Shown: positions 8,501 to 17,262, counted from the stretch's first letter. The stretch: 64,000 bases of DNA from JACVRW01 sp963771715 (GCA_963771715.1 CAVYUQ010000004.1:51218-115217); one strand, 5' to 3'. The notes: a model not told the origin generated them from the sequence alone. Translations and numbers: made by a program.

Positions 8501-10123
8501 TTATCCATCAGCGGCCAGGACGGGCAGGTCGCCCCGGAGGTACGCGCTCCGCATCGTCGATCTCCGCAGCTTGCCGCTCGTGGTCTTCTCGACGCTGCCG
8601 GGGGGCAGCACGACCACGCGCCTTGGCGCCACTCCGACCGCGTCGCGGACGGCGTTCCGCACCGTGACGGTGAGCTGGTCGCCGTCGGTCCCGGCGGCCG
8701 ACTCGACGAGCAGCACCACCTCCTCCCCGTCACCCGACCCGAAGGCGACGCAGCGTCCGGCCCGGACGCCCCCGACGCGGCCCGCCGCCCACTCGAAGTC
8801 CTCCGGGTAGTAGTTGTGCCCCATCACGATCATCATGTCCTTGATCCGCCCGGTCACGTAGAGCTCGCCGTCCACGAGGTAGCCCATGTCGCCGGTGCGC
8901 AGCCAGCCGTCCTCGAACGGGTCGGGCGCTCCCTCTCCCACGTAACCCTGCATCAGCGAGGGACCGCGTACGCAGATCTCGCCGATCTCCCGGTCGCCCA
9001 GCTCGGCGCCGCCCGGCTGCGCGATGCGGACCTCCGTGGTGAGCGCCGGGCGCCCCGCCGGGACCACGCGCCTCACGTGTCCGCCGGTGGCGGGGACCGC
9101 ACGCCCGGAGAGGGCCATGGCCTCCACGTCGATGCGGTCCGCGTCCAGGTGCCGGCCCGAGGTCACTCCGCACACGGCCTCCGCGAGCCCGTAGCTCGAG
9201 CCGAGCGACTCGATGGGCAGCCGAAAGCGCCCCGCCGCCTCGAGCAGCCGATCGGCTAGCTCCGGGTCCACACCCTCCGCCGCGAAGCGAGTGAACTCGA
9301 GGCTGCTCAGGTCGATGGGGTCCGAGCGCTTCAGCGCGCTTCGCAGGGCCGCGCCGATCGCCGAACCCGGGAATACGGTGCCGGTGGCGCGGGTGGCCGT
9401 GAGCAGCCTCAGCCACTCGGCGGGGTCCGCCGCGAACCGCTCCGTGGGGAGATAGTGCGCGCGTGCCCCGAAGACGACCGGCATAGCGACGTAGAAGAAG
9501 AGGCCGAGGTCGTGGAAGAACGGCACCCATCCGACCACCACGTGCTCGGAGGGGCTGCGGCGCATGAAGGCGTCGATCAGGTCCATCTGCGCCATGACGG
9601 CGCGGTGCGTGAGGAGCGCGCCCTTCGGCGCGGAGGTGCTACCGGAGGTGAACTGTATGACCGCCGGGTCATCGGGGCCGGGTCGGGCCGGATCCACGCC
9701 GGTAGGCGAGGACGGCTCGTCCCACGCGACCGCGAGGTCGCTGCCCACGATCCCGACGAGCCGGGGATCCGCCAGGACGAGCCGACATCCGGCGGACTCG
9801 ACGAGCGAGCGCACCTGCTCTGCGAATGCCTCGGGGTCGCGTACCCGCAGCGGGATCTGCAGCGGCACGAGCGCGGCGCCGGCGGCCCACGTGGCCCACG
9901 CCCACACGGCCCACTCGGGGCGGTTCGGCCCCAGCACGCCCACGGCGTCGCCAGGGCCGATGCCGCGGGCGGCAAGCACCCTCGCGCCGGCCAGCGCCCG
10001 CTCTACCAGTTCGGCGCCCGAGATGGTCACGAGGCCTTCCTCCAGATGGAAGTTGAGCGACGCCTCCTGAGCCGCGGGCGTCGTAAGCACCTCGGCGAGC
10101 GTGCTCGGCAGCTCACGCACCAT
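8501..10123 (-). CDS. fatty-acyl-AMP ligase / acyl-CoA synthetase-like
   Basis: 540 residues of the ANL adenylating superfamily. The P-loop-like A3 motif is VIQFTSGSTSAPKGALLTH; SYGLAEAV is the A5 region, and WLRTGDMGYLVDGELYVTGR plus KDMMIVMGHNYYP are A7/A8. The last motif resembles fatty-acyl-AMP ligases, which load acyl-AMP onto an ACP rather than CoA. Its start overlaps the stop of the acyl carrier protein gene by 11 bases, so the two are almost certainly partners. It would activate a fatty acid for transfer to the ACP and then to a lipid or glycan. The sulfotransferase-hydrolase gene follows 9 bases downstream. CoA ligase activity cannot be excluded. Confidence 0.88.
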   Translation of the reverse strand: MVRELPSTLAEVLTTPAAQEASLNFHLEEGLVTISGAELVERALAGARVLAARGIGPGDAVGVLGPNRPEWAVWAWATWAAGAALVPLQIPLRVRDPEAFAEQVRSLVESAGCRLVLADPRLVGIVGSDLAVAWDEPSSPTGVDPARPGPDDPAVIQFTSGSTSAPKGALLTHRAVMAQMDLIDAFMRRSPSEHVVVGWVPFFHDLGLFFYVAMPVVFGARAHYLPTERFAADPAEWLRLLTATRATGTVFPGSAIGAALRSALKRSDPIDLSSLEFTRFAAEGVDPELADRLLEAAGRFRLPIESLGSSYGLAEAVCGVTSGRHLDADRIDVEAMALSGRAVPATGGHVRRVVPAGRPALTTEVRIAQPGGAELGDREIGEICVRGPSLMQGYVGEGAPDPFEDGWLRTGDMGYLVDGELYVTGRIKDMMIVMGHNYYPEDFEWAAGRVGGVRAGRCVAFGSGDGEEVVLLVESAAGTDGDQLTVTVRNAVRDAVGVAPRRVVVLPPGSVEKTTSGKLRRSTMRSAYLRGDLPVLAADG

Positions 10124-10379
10124 TGAGCCTCGCCGCGCTGCGCTTCTGGTCCACGAGCCGGGCGAGCGTCGGCACGCTCGCGAAGTTCCTGGCCACGATC
10201 TCCTCGTCGCCGAACGTGACGCCGAAGGAGTCCTCGAGGTACGTCACGAGCTGCTCGATCGCCAGCGAGTCGAGGGCCTCCTCCGCCAGGGGATCGCCCT
10301 CAGCGACGGGCTCGTCCATCAGCTCCTCGTCGATGAAGGATCGAATGCGCTCGGCCGTCGTGAGGTTGCTGGGGTCCAT
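10113..10379 (-). CDS. acyl carrier protein
   Basis: 88 residues, a normal ACP length. The phosphopantetheine serine is S38 in EEALDSLAIEQLVTYLED, followed by the acidic helix II typical of ACPs. ATG at 10379; 47 bases separate it from the upstream GT-like gene. It should carry the acyl chain made by the overlapping acyl-AMP ligase. Within this operon (GT-like, ACP, ligase, sulfotransferase-hydrolase, flippase) it points to acylation of the exported glycan or of a glycolipid. Confidence 0.9.
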   Translation of the reverse strand: MDPSNLTTAERIRSFIDEELMDEPVAEGDPLAEEALDSLAIEQLVTYLEDSFGVTFGDEEIVARNFASVPTLARLVDQKRSAARLNGA

Positions 10380-10426
10380 GCTCGACGGGCTCGAAGGTAG
10401 CGGGCGGGCCGCCGGAGCGGCCTTGA

Positions 10427-11224
10427 TCACCGCCCGCGGCCGAAGGCCGACACGTCCCGGCGCAGGTCCCCGACCAGGCGCGCCCAGACGCTCGAGGCGC
10501 GTAGCCACTCGGCCTTCTGCCGGCCTGCAAGCCGCTGCCGGTGGAACGCCGCCGGGTCCCGCCCGAGGGTGTCGAGTGCCTCGCCGAAGCGCTCGTCCCG
10601 GTCCGCTGCCACGAAGTCGATGTCCGGCTCGAGCCACGGCATCGACGCCAGCGGCACGCTCAGAACGAGCAGACCCGCGGCCATGCACATGTGGACGGCG
10701 TGCGTGGCAGCGGGTCCGGGCTCGTGGACCCTGTTGATGGCCACGTCGGCGCCATCGAGCGGCCCCGGCGCTGCGCTCCCGTCGAGCTCGAGCGTCCGGG
10801 CCGCTCCGGCCGGGCGCTCGGCTGGGCGATAGATGCGATCGGCCACGGGCAGGGCGAGCACGCGCCAGACCTCCAACCCCGCCTGCTCGGCCTCCGCCGC
10901 CAGCTCCGCGTTGGCGGCGATAACCCTGTCGAAGCCCTCCTGCCCGACCGTGGCCTGGTCCGACGGCTCGGCGAGGTAGGCGACCGTGAGCGCGGGACCC
11001 GCGGCGAGCGCGCCGGCGGGGCAGCCGGGGCCCAGCGCCACGACGACGTCCGGCCGCAGCTCGGAGAGGCGGCCCTGCAGCGCGTCGGGCCCGTCCGCCG
11101 GGGAAGCGCCAATCAGGACCGGCTCGACACCGCCGCTTGGGGTCTCGTCCACGCAGGCGGCAAGCCGCGCCGGCTGCCCCACGAATGCCACCCGAACGAT
11201 GACCGGGTCGGCGGGCTGCTGCAC
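10427..11224 (-). CDS. glycosyltransferase-like protein (GT-B C-terminal half type)
   Basis: 265 residues. The N-terminal part (VIVRVAFVGQPARLAACV) and the ending (HAVHMCMAAGLLVLSVPLAS, then ERFGEALDTLGRDPAAFHRQR) resemble CgeB-like proteins and GT-B glycosyltransferases, but the protein is short and the classic donor EX7E motif is not obvious. Start GTG at 11224 lies eight bases after TATATT on the complement. It heads the leftward operon with ACP, acyl-AMP ligase, sulfotransferase and flippase. Function beyond a glycosyltransferase fold is not clear. Confidence 0.65.
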   Translation of the reverse strand: MQQPADPVIVRVAFVGQPARLAACVDETPSGGVEPVLIGASPADGPDALQGRLSELRPDVVVALGPGCPAGALAAGPALTVAYLAEPSDQATVGQEGFDRVIAANAELAAEAEQAGLEVWRVLALPVADRIYRPAERPAGAARTLELDGSAAPGPLDGADVAINRVHEPGPAATHAVHMCMAAGLLVLSVPLASMPWLEPDIDFVAADRDERFGEALDTLGRDPAAFHRQRLAGRQKAEWLRASSVWARLVGDLRRDVSAFGRGR

Positions 11225-11252
11225 GGGCGCGGAATATACTCGCGCCCGCGTC
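11225..11252. promoter_or_regulatory. 28-bp bidirectional promoter with overlapping -10 elements
   Basis: On the + strand TATACT (11235-11240) lies 12 bases before GTG 11253. On the complement TATATT (11238-11233) lies eight bases before GTG 11224. The two share four base pairs within an otherwise GC-only gap. Confidence 0.55.
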
Positions 11253-12281
11253 GTGAAGGTCTGCTTTTTGATCCCCGGTGCGACGATCTCCGGCGGGATC
11301 GCGAGCGTCCTGACTCACGCGAGGAATCTGGTCGCGGACCACGGCATGGAGGTCACGGTCGCGGTCACGCGGGACGACATCCCGGCCTGGGACGAGCGCC
11401 GGCTCGCGGGGCTCGAGGTGCTCCGCTTCGACGACGCGAAGGAGCGCCATTACGACGTGGCCGTGGCCAGCTGGTGGCCCACGGCCCGCCGCCTCGCGCG
11501 GGTGCCGGCGGAGCGCCACGCGTACTACGTCCAGAGCCTCGAGGACCGCTTCTACCCGGGTGAGGACGAGCGCCGCGACATGGCTCTTGCCACGTACTCG
11601 TTGCCGGTGTCCTTCATCACCGGCGCGCGCTGGATGCGCGACCTGCTGCGCGAGCTGCGGCCGGAGGTGGACTGCTTCTACGTCCGCTGGGGCATCGACA
11701 AGGACGTCTTCGCCCTGGCGCCGGGCGTCGAGCCGCGAATCGACGGCCCGCTGCGCGTGCTCGTGGAGGGCCGGCTCGAGAGCTGGCTGAAGGCGGTTCC
11801 CGACGGCCTGGAGGCGGTGCGCCGCATGCGGCGGCCGGCACACGTGACCTACGTGACCCGCGGCCCGGTGGAGCTCGACCCTGCGCCCGACGCCGTCGTG
11901 GGGCCGCTCTACGCGGAGCAGATGGCCGAGCAATACGCCGCGTGCGACGTCGTCCTCAAGCTCTCGCGCGTCGAAGGCATGTTCGAGCCACCGCTGGAGG
12001 GGTTCCACAAGGGCGCGACCTGCGTGGTCACGCCGGTCACCGGCCACGACGAGTACGTGGTGCACGGCTCCAACGGTTGGGTCGTGGACTGGGACGACCC
12101 GCGCGGCACGACGCGGGCGCTCGAGCTGCTCGATCGAGACCGCGCCCTGCTCCATGAGCTCAGGTCCGGCGCGCTCGAGACGGCTCGCCGCTGGCCTTCC
12201 TGGGACCAGGCGAGCCAGTCCTTCGCGCTCGCCCTGCGCGAGATCCGGAGGCGCCCGCCGCCGCCGGCACGCGCGGCCTAG
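11253..12281 (+). CDS. glycosyltransferase family 4
   Basis: 342 residues. Starts VKVCFLIPGATISGGIASVL, the N-terminal Rossmann strand and glycine loop of GT4. The donor-site region is VVLKLSRVEGMFEPPLEGF with an E-X7-E spacing (EGMFEPPLE), followed by TPVTGHDEYVVHGSNGWVV. It resembles WsaF-type rhamnosyltransferases, but the donor is not proven. The GTG start follows TATACT with only a 12-base gap. Alone on the + strand between divergent and convergent genes; its stop is 10 bases from the GT2 gene coming the other way. Confidence 0.85.
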   Translation: MKVCFLIPGATISGGIASVLTHARNLVADHGMEVTVAVTRDDIPAWDERRLAGLEVLRFDDAKERHYDVAVASWWPTARRLARVPAERHAYYVQSLEDRFYPGEDERRDMALATYSLPVSFITGARWMRDLLRELRPEVDCFYVRWGIDKDVFALAPGVEPRIDGPLRVLVEGRLESWLKAVPDGLEAVRRMRRPAHVTYVTRGPVELDPAPDAVVGPLYAEQMAEQYAACDVVLKLSRVEGMFEPPLEGFHKGATCVVTPVTGHDEYVVHGSNGWVVDWDDPRGTTRALELLDRDRALLHELRSGALETARRWPSWDQASQSFALALREIRRRPPPPARAA

Positions 12282-12291
12282 CGCGCGACCC

Positions 12292-12978
12292 TCAGCGCGG
12301 CTCCTCCGGTCCACGGTCGGCGCGCCACTTGTGCTGCCAGAGCACGTCCGCCTCGACCCAGCCCTCGCCCCTCACCTGCAGCGTGTGGTGGACCGCGCGC
12401 AGTTCCTCCACGACGACCCTCCGTCCGCGCTCGCGCGCCTGGAAGCAGATGTCCACGTCGTAGCCGTGGAAGACCTCCGAGAAGGCCTCGTCGAAGCGAA
12501 GCTCGCGCGCTGCCCAGGGGGACAGTACGAGCAGGATTCCGTCCACGGCGTCCACCTCGTGGACCCCGGTGGGCACCGCGCAGAGCGTGGTCTCGGTGAT
12601 GCGCTTGTCGAGCTGGGGGATGAACCGCGTCACGCCCACGCTCCCGAACGTGTCCCTGCCCAGACCCCACGCGATGCTCCGCACACCGCGCCCACCGACC
12701 ACGCCGAGGACGGCGATGCTCGGGTCGCGGAAGCGACGCCGGATCGTCGCGAGGAAGTCGTCGTCCACGATCTCGACGTCCTCGTGCGGGAGCACCACCC
12801 CCTCGAGATCGTCGTGCCGGCAGGCCTCGTCGAGAATCGAGTTGTACTTCCGCTGAACCGAACCGGGGCCCGGCTGCTCGAACACGAGCGAGTCCGGCTC
12901 CGCGACGCGCTGGATGCCGGGAAGCGCGTATCTGCGGAACTCGTTCTGGTCCAGGATTGCGACGCCGAAGACGAACAC
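12292..12978 (-). CDS. glycosyltransferase, GT2-like (StrF-type / Glyco_tranf_2_5)
   Basis: 228 residues. Starts MFVFGVAILDQNEFRRYALP; VVLPHEDVEIVDDDFL carries the acidic motif for nucleotide-sugar and metal binding; VDAVDGILLVLSPWAARELR and SEVFHGYDVDICFQARERG form the acceptor region. This layout fits the StrF-related branch of GT2. Start GTG 12978 lies nine bases after TAAGAT on the complement, inside the palindrome shared with the divergent gene. It probably transfers a sugar in glycan assembly. Confidence 0.8.
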   Translation of the reverse strand: MFVFGVAILDQNEFRRYALPGIQRVAEPDSLVFEQPGPGSVQRKYNSILDEACRHDDLEGVVLPHEDVEIVDDDFLATIRRRFRDPSIAVLGVVGGRGVRSIAWGLGRDTFGSVGVTRFIPQLDKRITETTLCAVPTGVHEVDAVDGILLVLSPWAARELRFDEAFSEVFHGYDVDICFQARERGRRVVVEELRAVHHTLQVRGEGWVEADVLWQHKWRADRGPEEPR

Positions 12979-13004
12979 CGGGGTCGGATCTTAAGATCCG
13001 TGGC
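12979..13004. promoter_or_regulatory. 16-bp perfect palindrome forming a bidirectional promoter
   Basis: CGGATCTTAAGATCCG (12985-13000) is perfectly self-complementary. Each strand therefore carries TAAGAT. On + it ends seven bases before GTG 13005; on the complement nine bases before GTG 12978. Both mRNAs would be leaderless or nearly so. It could also be an operator for a dimeric repressor. Confidence 0.6.
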
Positions 13005-14498
13005 GTGCGCCTCCTTCGCCCCTCCCCCCGCGCCGCACCGGCTCTGCACTGCGACGCCCCGTTCGGCGAGGGACGGCGCTTCGTGCACAACGAGCTCGCG
13101 GTCCGCGGCTCGGCGGGGTCTCCGGCCGGGATCGCCGAGGTGCGCGTCGAGCTCGGCTCCACCAGTCAGGCCGCGTTGATCTCGGCGCCGGACGGGACAC
13201 GCTTCGAGTCCGTGATCGACACGAGCACCTGGGACCCAGCGACGGCCGTGCTCACGGTTACGGCGCGCGATCGGGAGGGTCGCGAGGCGGTCCAGAGCGG
13301 GGAGGTCAGGGTCGAGCCGTACGCCATTCCCGCCAGGGGGGACGAGGCGGTCGCCGGGACGGGCACCGCGCTCCACTGCCGCCCGATCGGGCGCACCGCG
13401 CCTCACCTTCCGGTCAAGATCCGGGGCTGGGCGTACTCACGCGCGGGGATCGAGCGCGTGTCGGTGTTCCTCGACGGACGGTCGTGCCACGAGGCTCTCT
13501 ACGGCCTCACGCGACCCCACATCGAGAAGGCGCTCGCCACGCCCGATGCGCTCGAGTGCGGCTACTACGTGCTTCTGGATCCGTACGTCTGCGAGCGGGG
13601 CGAGCACGTGCTGACCATCGTGGCGACTCCGAAGGAGGGCCCGCCCGTGGGACTCACCAGCTCCTTCCTGTGCGCGGACGACGCCGGGGCGCCTCGGGGC
13701 GAGGCCGAGCCCAGCGTCCCCGCCGAGCCGTCGCCGCGGCCGACGTCGGTGCCGATCCACGCCGGGTCGTCGCGCCGGCTGCCCGGATCGACCGAGCCGT
13801 CCGCGAGCGCCGTCGAGGCTCGCCACCGCTGGGTGGCGCCGCTGGCGGACGGGCGCGCGGTCCTGGATGTCGACCGCGAGACGGAGGACCTCTCCGGCCC
13901 TCTGCCGTTCGAGAGCCACTCCTTCGACCTGGTGATCTGCTTCGAGGGCCTGGAGGGCCTGGACGACCCGGACGCGGCGCTGTCCGAGCTGTCCCGTGTG
14001 CTCCGCCCGGGTGGGCTGCTCGTGGTCTCGTGGCGCCCGCCGGCCGAGCTCGGGCCCTCGCTGCGCCGGCGCTTCGAGGACGTGTGCGCGTACCACCAGC
14101 GGGAGTGCGCCGCGGCGCTCATCGTGAGCGAGGACGAGTCCGCCGGCGTCGAGGTCGGCTTCGCTCAGGACGCGGGCCCGGAAAGCGAGACCGTGCCCAT
14201 CGCCATCGCGAGCGACGGGCCGATCCCGGCGGTCGCCGGGCTCGCTCTCCTGGGAGGGCCGGACGTGCCCGCCGAGCTGAGGGAGACGGCCGCGGGCTGG
14301 AGGGAACGCGCGCTCCTTGCGGAGGCCGAGGCCGCCGCCAACCTCACGGAGCGGGCGCAGGCACAGAGAGGCGAGGAGCGGGCGTTCACGTTCCTCCGCG
14401 CCGAGGAGGAACGCCGGCGCGACGCCGAGCGCGCGCTCGAGAGGCGGCCGCTCCGGCGGCTTCGGCGCTACCTCTCCCGCCTGCGGGGCACGTCCTAG
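13005..14498 (+). CDS. Ig-like repeat protein with degenerate methyltransferase domain
   Basis: 497 residues, a diverged tandem copy of the next gene. Two beta-sandwich-like modules (HNELAVRGSAGSPAGIAEV and SVFLDGRSCHEALYGLTRP) precede a class I methyltransferase remnant. Motif I (the D-x-G-x-G SAM loop) and about 50 residues after it are absent: the chain goes from AVLDVDRETEDLSGPLPFE directly to SFDLVICFEGLEGLDDP and VLRPGGLLVVSW. SAM binding is therefore unlikely. The C-terminus is a charged helical tail. Start GTG 13005 follows TAAGAT by seven bases. It may be a structural or binding paralogue of its neighbour. Confidence 0.75.
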   Translation: MRLLRPSPRAAPALHCDAPFGEGRRFVHNELAVRGSAGSPAGIAEVRVELGSTSQAALISAPDGTRFESVIDTSTWDPATAVLTVTARDREGREAVQSGEVRVEPYAIPARGDEAVAGTGTALHCRPIGRTAPHLPVKIRGWAYSRAGIERVSVFLDGRSCHEALYGLTRPHIEKALATPDALECGYYVLLDPYVCERGEHVLTIVATPKEGPPVGLTSSFLCADDAGAPRGEAEPSVPAEPSPRPTSVPIHAGSSRRLPGSTEPSASAVEARHRWVAPLADGRAVLDVDRETEDLSGPLPFESHSFDLVICFEGLEGLDDPDAALSELSRVLRPGGLLVVSWRPPAELGPSLRRRFEDVCAYHQRECAAALIVSEDESAGVEVGFAQDAGPESETVPIAIASDGPIPAVAGLALLGGPDVPAELRETAAGWRERALLAEAEAAANLTERAQAQRGEERAFTFLRAEEERRRDAERALERRPLRRLRRYLSRLRGTS

Positions 14499-14499
14499 G

Positions 14500-16014
14500 A
14501 TGTGGCCGCTCGTGCGCTCCACGCTGTCGCCCGGCGGGACACAGTACGCGCACAACGAGCTGTCCGTCTCAGGCGTCGCGCTGTCGCCGGCCGGCATCGC
14601 GGACGTCGGCTTGACCGTGGACGGATCGACGTACAGCGCCAGGCGCGGGATCGCGAGCCCTGAGCTGGCGCGGGAGCATCCGTCCGTTCCGGGGTCGGAC
14701 CAGGCGGGCTTCGAGCTCAGGCTCGAGACGGGCGACTGGGCCAGGGGCGCGCGCCCGGTCACGGTGGTGGCGGTCGACGCGGACGGAGGGCGCACCGTTC
14801 AGGAGAGCCAGCTCGAGGTCGAGCCGTATGACCCGCCGGTCCCCGACACCCAGGCCCTCGACGGGCTCGGCGCCTCGCTGCAATGCGGCCGTCCCGGCCC
14901 GGACGCGGAGGTCTCGATGCCGGTCCGCCTGGCCGGGCGCGCCTACGCGCGGGCCGGGATCCAGCGCGTCCTCGTCTTCCTCGACGGGCGCGCCCGCTTC
15001 GAGGCGCTGTACGGGCTCCACCGGCCGGACGTGGTCCGGACGCTCGGCTCCGAGGACGCCGCGAACTCCGGCTTCGCGCTCACGCTCGATCCGCTCGAGT
15101 GCCCGCCGGGCGCTCACACGGTCACCGTAGTTGCCGTACAGGCGGATGGCCGCGCGGTGGGGCTTCAGCGGTCGTTCCGGTGCGAGCAGGTGGCCGCGGA
15201 GGGTGGTGCGCAGGCGACCAAGGGCCGGTTCGTGCCCGGCACGGCGGTCGGGACCGAGACGGAGGCGGCTCACCGGGCGCGCTACCTCTGGGCGCGCCCG
15301 CTCGCGGCAGGCCGGGACGTGCTGGACGCGGGCTGCGGAGTCGGGTACGGGACCGTGATCCTGGCAGGCGCGGGTGCGGCCTCGGCGCTCGGGGTGGACG
15401 TGAGCGCTCACGCCATCGACGCCGCGCGGGCCGAGGCGGGCGCCGGAGCACGCTTCGAGGTGGCCGACATCGAGCGTCTCGACGTACCCGACGCTTCGTT
15501 CGACCTCGTGACCTGCTTCGAGGTGATCGAGTACGTGCAGCATCCCGAGCACGCGCTCGACGAGATGCGCCGCGTGCTGCGGCCGGGAGGCCTCCTGCTG
15601 ATCTCGTCGCCGAACCGCGCGGTCTACCCGCCCGGAAACCGCTGGCACGTGAACGAGTACAGCTCGGCGGAGATCGAGGCGGGCCTCCGCCGCCGCTTCG
15701 CCGAGGTGGGGATGTACCGCCAGCAGGCTCTGATCGCATCGATGATCGCCCGCGACGAGACCTCGGCGGTCGCCGACGAGGAGCTCGAGCTCGGACTCGA
15801 GGTGCGCAAGCTGGTGGGCACCGAGCCCGGCGGGGAGCTCTACACGCTCGGCGCCGCAAGCGACGCCCCGCTCCCGGCACTGGGGGAGCTCGCGCTTCTT
15901 GCCGGGGCAGAGCAGGTGATCCAGGCCGGGGCCGAGGCACATGCCTGGCGGGAGCGGGCGCTGTTGGCCGAGGCCGAGCTCGCTGCCAGCCGGACTCGCA
16001 GGAGGAACCCCTGA
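14500..16014 (+). CDS. Ig-like repeat / class I SAM methyltransferase
   Basis: 504 residues. The N-terminal half has two modules matching the previous gene (HNELSVSGVALSPAGIADV; VFLDGRARFEALYGLHRPDV). The C-terminal half is an intact methyltransferase: VLDAGCGVGYGTVILAG from residue ~274 (motif I), FDLVTCFEVIEYVQHPEHA and VLRPGGLLLISSPN. The ATG is one base after the TAG of the previous gene, so the two are co-transcribed. A sugar O-methyltransferase acting on the glycan is the likely role; the Ig-like modules may bind sugar. A strong AGGAGG site for the next gene lies at its 3' end. Confidence 0.82.
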   Translation: MWPLVRSTLSPGGTQYAHNELSVSGVALSPAGIADVGLTVDGSTYSARRGIASPELAREHPSVPGSDQAGFELRLETGDWARGARPVTVVAVDADGGRTVQESQLEVEPYDPPVPDTQALDGLGASLQCGRPGPDAEVSMPVRLAGRAYARAGIQRVLVFLDGRARFEALYGLHRPDVVRTLGSEDAANSGFALTLDPLECPPGAHTVTVVAVQADGRAVGLQRSFRCEQVAAEGGAQATKGRFVPGTAVGTETEAAHRARYLWARPLAAGRDVLDAGCGVGYGTVILAGAGAASALGVDVSAHAIDAARAEAGAGARFEVADIERLDVPDASFDLVTCFEVIEYVQHPEHALDEMRRVLRPGGLLLISSPNRAVYPPGNRWHVNEYSSAEIEAGLRRRFAEVGMYRQQALIASMIARDETSAVADEELELGLEVRKLVGTEPGGELYTLGAASDAPLPALGELALLAGAEQVIQAGAEAHAWRERALLAEAELAASRTRRRNP

Positions 16015-17228
16015 CGAGCCCGCACAACCAGACTGGGGACCCGGGCAAGGAGGATCGCGCCGCTTCCGGAATTCCCGTCGTACCGAGCCTCGACGGACTC
16101 CGCGGGCTCGGCGTCTTCATGGTCGTGGCGTGGCACTGCTGGAACCTGAGCGGCAACGTGTCGGACGACGCGGTCGGCCGGCTCGCCGCCGGCCTGCTGC
16201 CGAACGGGATCTACCTCCTGTTTCTGATCAGCGGCTTCGTGATGTTCCTGCCTACCGCCGCGCGCGGCCGGTTCGGCAGCGTGCGCGCGTACGCGGTGCG
16301 CCGCGTGGCCCGCATCGCCCCGGCGTTCTACCTGAGCCTTGCGATCCTCCTCGTCTTCTGGTCCGCCTTCGTGCCCGCCTCCGCGCCGTTCGAGTATCCG
16401 GGCGCCGCGGCCGTGCTGGGCCACGTCACGTTTCTGTTTCAACCGCTGGCTCTGATCGACGATGTGACCTTCGCCGCGGGCTTTCACGCAAACGGGCCGG
16501 TCTGGACGCTGTCCGTGGAGGCCCTCTTCTACGTCACTCTTCCGCTGGTGGCGATGCCGTTCTGGCGGCACCCCGTGTGGGGGCTCGCGATCGCGCTCGG
16601 AATCGCGATCGCGTGGCGTCTTGCGACCGACGAGATCAACCAGCTCCCGTTCTGGATCGGCGCCCTGGCCGTCGGGATGGCAGCGGCTCAGGGATATGTC
16701 AGGTTGCGCGCGATCGACGCGCAGGTGCGCCTGCCCCGGCTCGCGCTCCTCGTTCAGCTCCTGGCGCTGGCGGCGCTCATCGGCCTCGCGTGGGTCGCGG
16801 GCGGGCAGGATGTGGTCGGAGGTCGGCAGTCGTACCTCGCATCGATCGAGTCGATTCCGATCAGCACGCTCTTCCCGCTCGTCCTCGGAGTGCTCGTGCT
16901 GGCCACCGCCTTCGCGCCAGGGCCTGTTTCTTGGCTCGTGACAAACCCTGTGGCACGTTGGGTCGGGGACAGGAGCTACGGCGTATACGTGATCCACGCG
17001 CTGGTGATGAGGTACGTGATCCTGCACTTCCTCCGGCCCGACCGGAGCGGGGGCTTCGTCGAGTTCGGGAAGTGGTTCCTCATCGTCGGGAGCGTCTCGA
17101 TGGTCTACGCCTGGGCGTCGTACCGGTTCGTCGAGCTCCCGATCAGGCGCTGGGCCCGCAGCGTGGCCGCGCGCTGGCAGACCGCCGCCGCGCCGGTCCC
17201 GCAGGTCGCCGAGGCCCAACGATCGTGA
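16011..17228 (+). CDS. acyltransferase 3 (OafA/YrhL-like), CTG start
   Basis: 405 residues, about ten membrane helices. Family motif VVPSLDGLRGLGVFMVVAWH at the start of helix 1; RIAPAFYLSLAILLVF; NGPVWTLSVEALFYVTLPL near the middle. It would O-acetylate or O-acylate a sugar using a membrane-bound acyl donor. No ATG, GTG or TTG precedes the conserved region in frame. A CTG at 16011 lies five bases after AGGAGG (16000-16005) and forms CTGA with the previous stop, so CTG initiation is the best reading. The paralogue at 21854 has an N-terminus of similar length. Confidence 0.85.
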   Translation: MTSPHNQTGDPGKEDRAASGIPVVPSLDGLRGLGVFMVVAWHCWNLSGNVSDDAVGRLAAGLLPNGIYLLFLISGFVMFLPTAARGRFGSVRAYAVRRVARIAPAFYLSLAILLVFWSAFVPASAPFEYPGAAAVLGHVTFLFQPLALIDDVTFAAGFHANGPVWTLSVEALFYVTLPLVAMPFWRHPVWGLAIALGIAIAWRLATDEINQLPFWIGALAVGMAAAQGYVRLRAIDAQVRLPRLALLVQLLALAALIGLAWVAGGQDVVGGRQSYLASIESIPISTLFPLVLGVLVLATAFAPGPVSWLVTNPVARWVGDRSYGVYVIHALVMRYVILHFLRPDRSGGFVEFGKWFLIVGSVSMVYAWASYRFVELPIRRWARSVAARWQTAAAPVPQVAEAQRS

Positions 17229-17262
17229 CGCCTAGACTGGCGCGTGTCCCGCATCGATCCCG

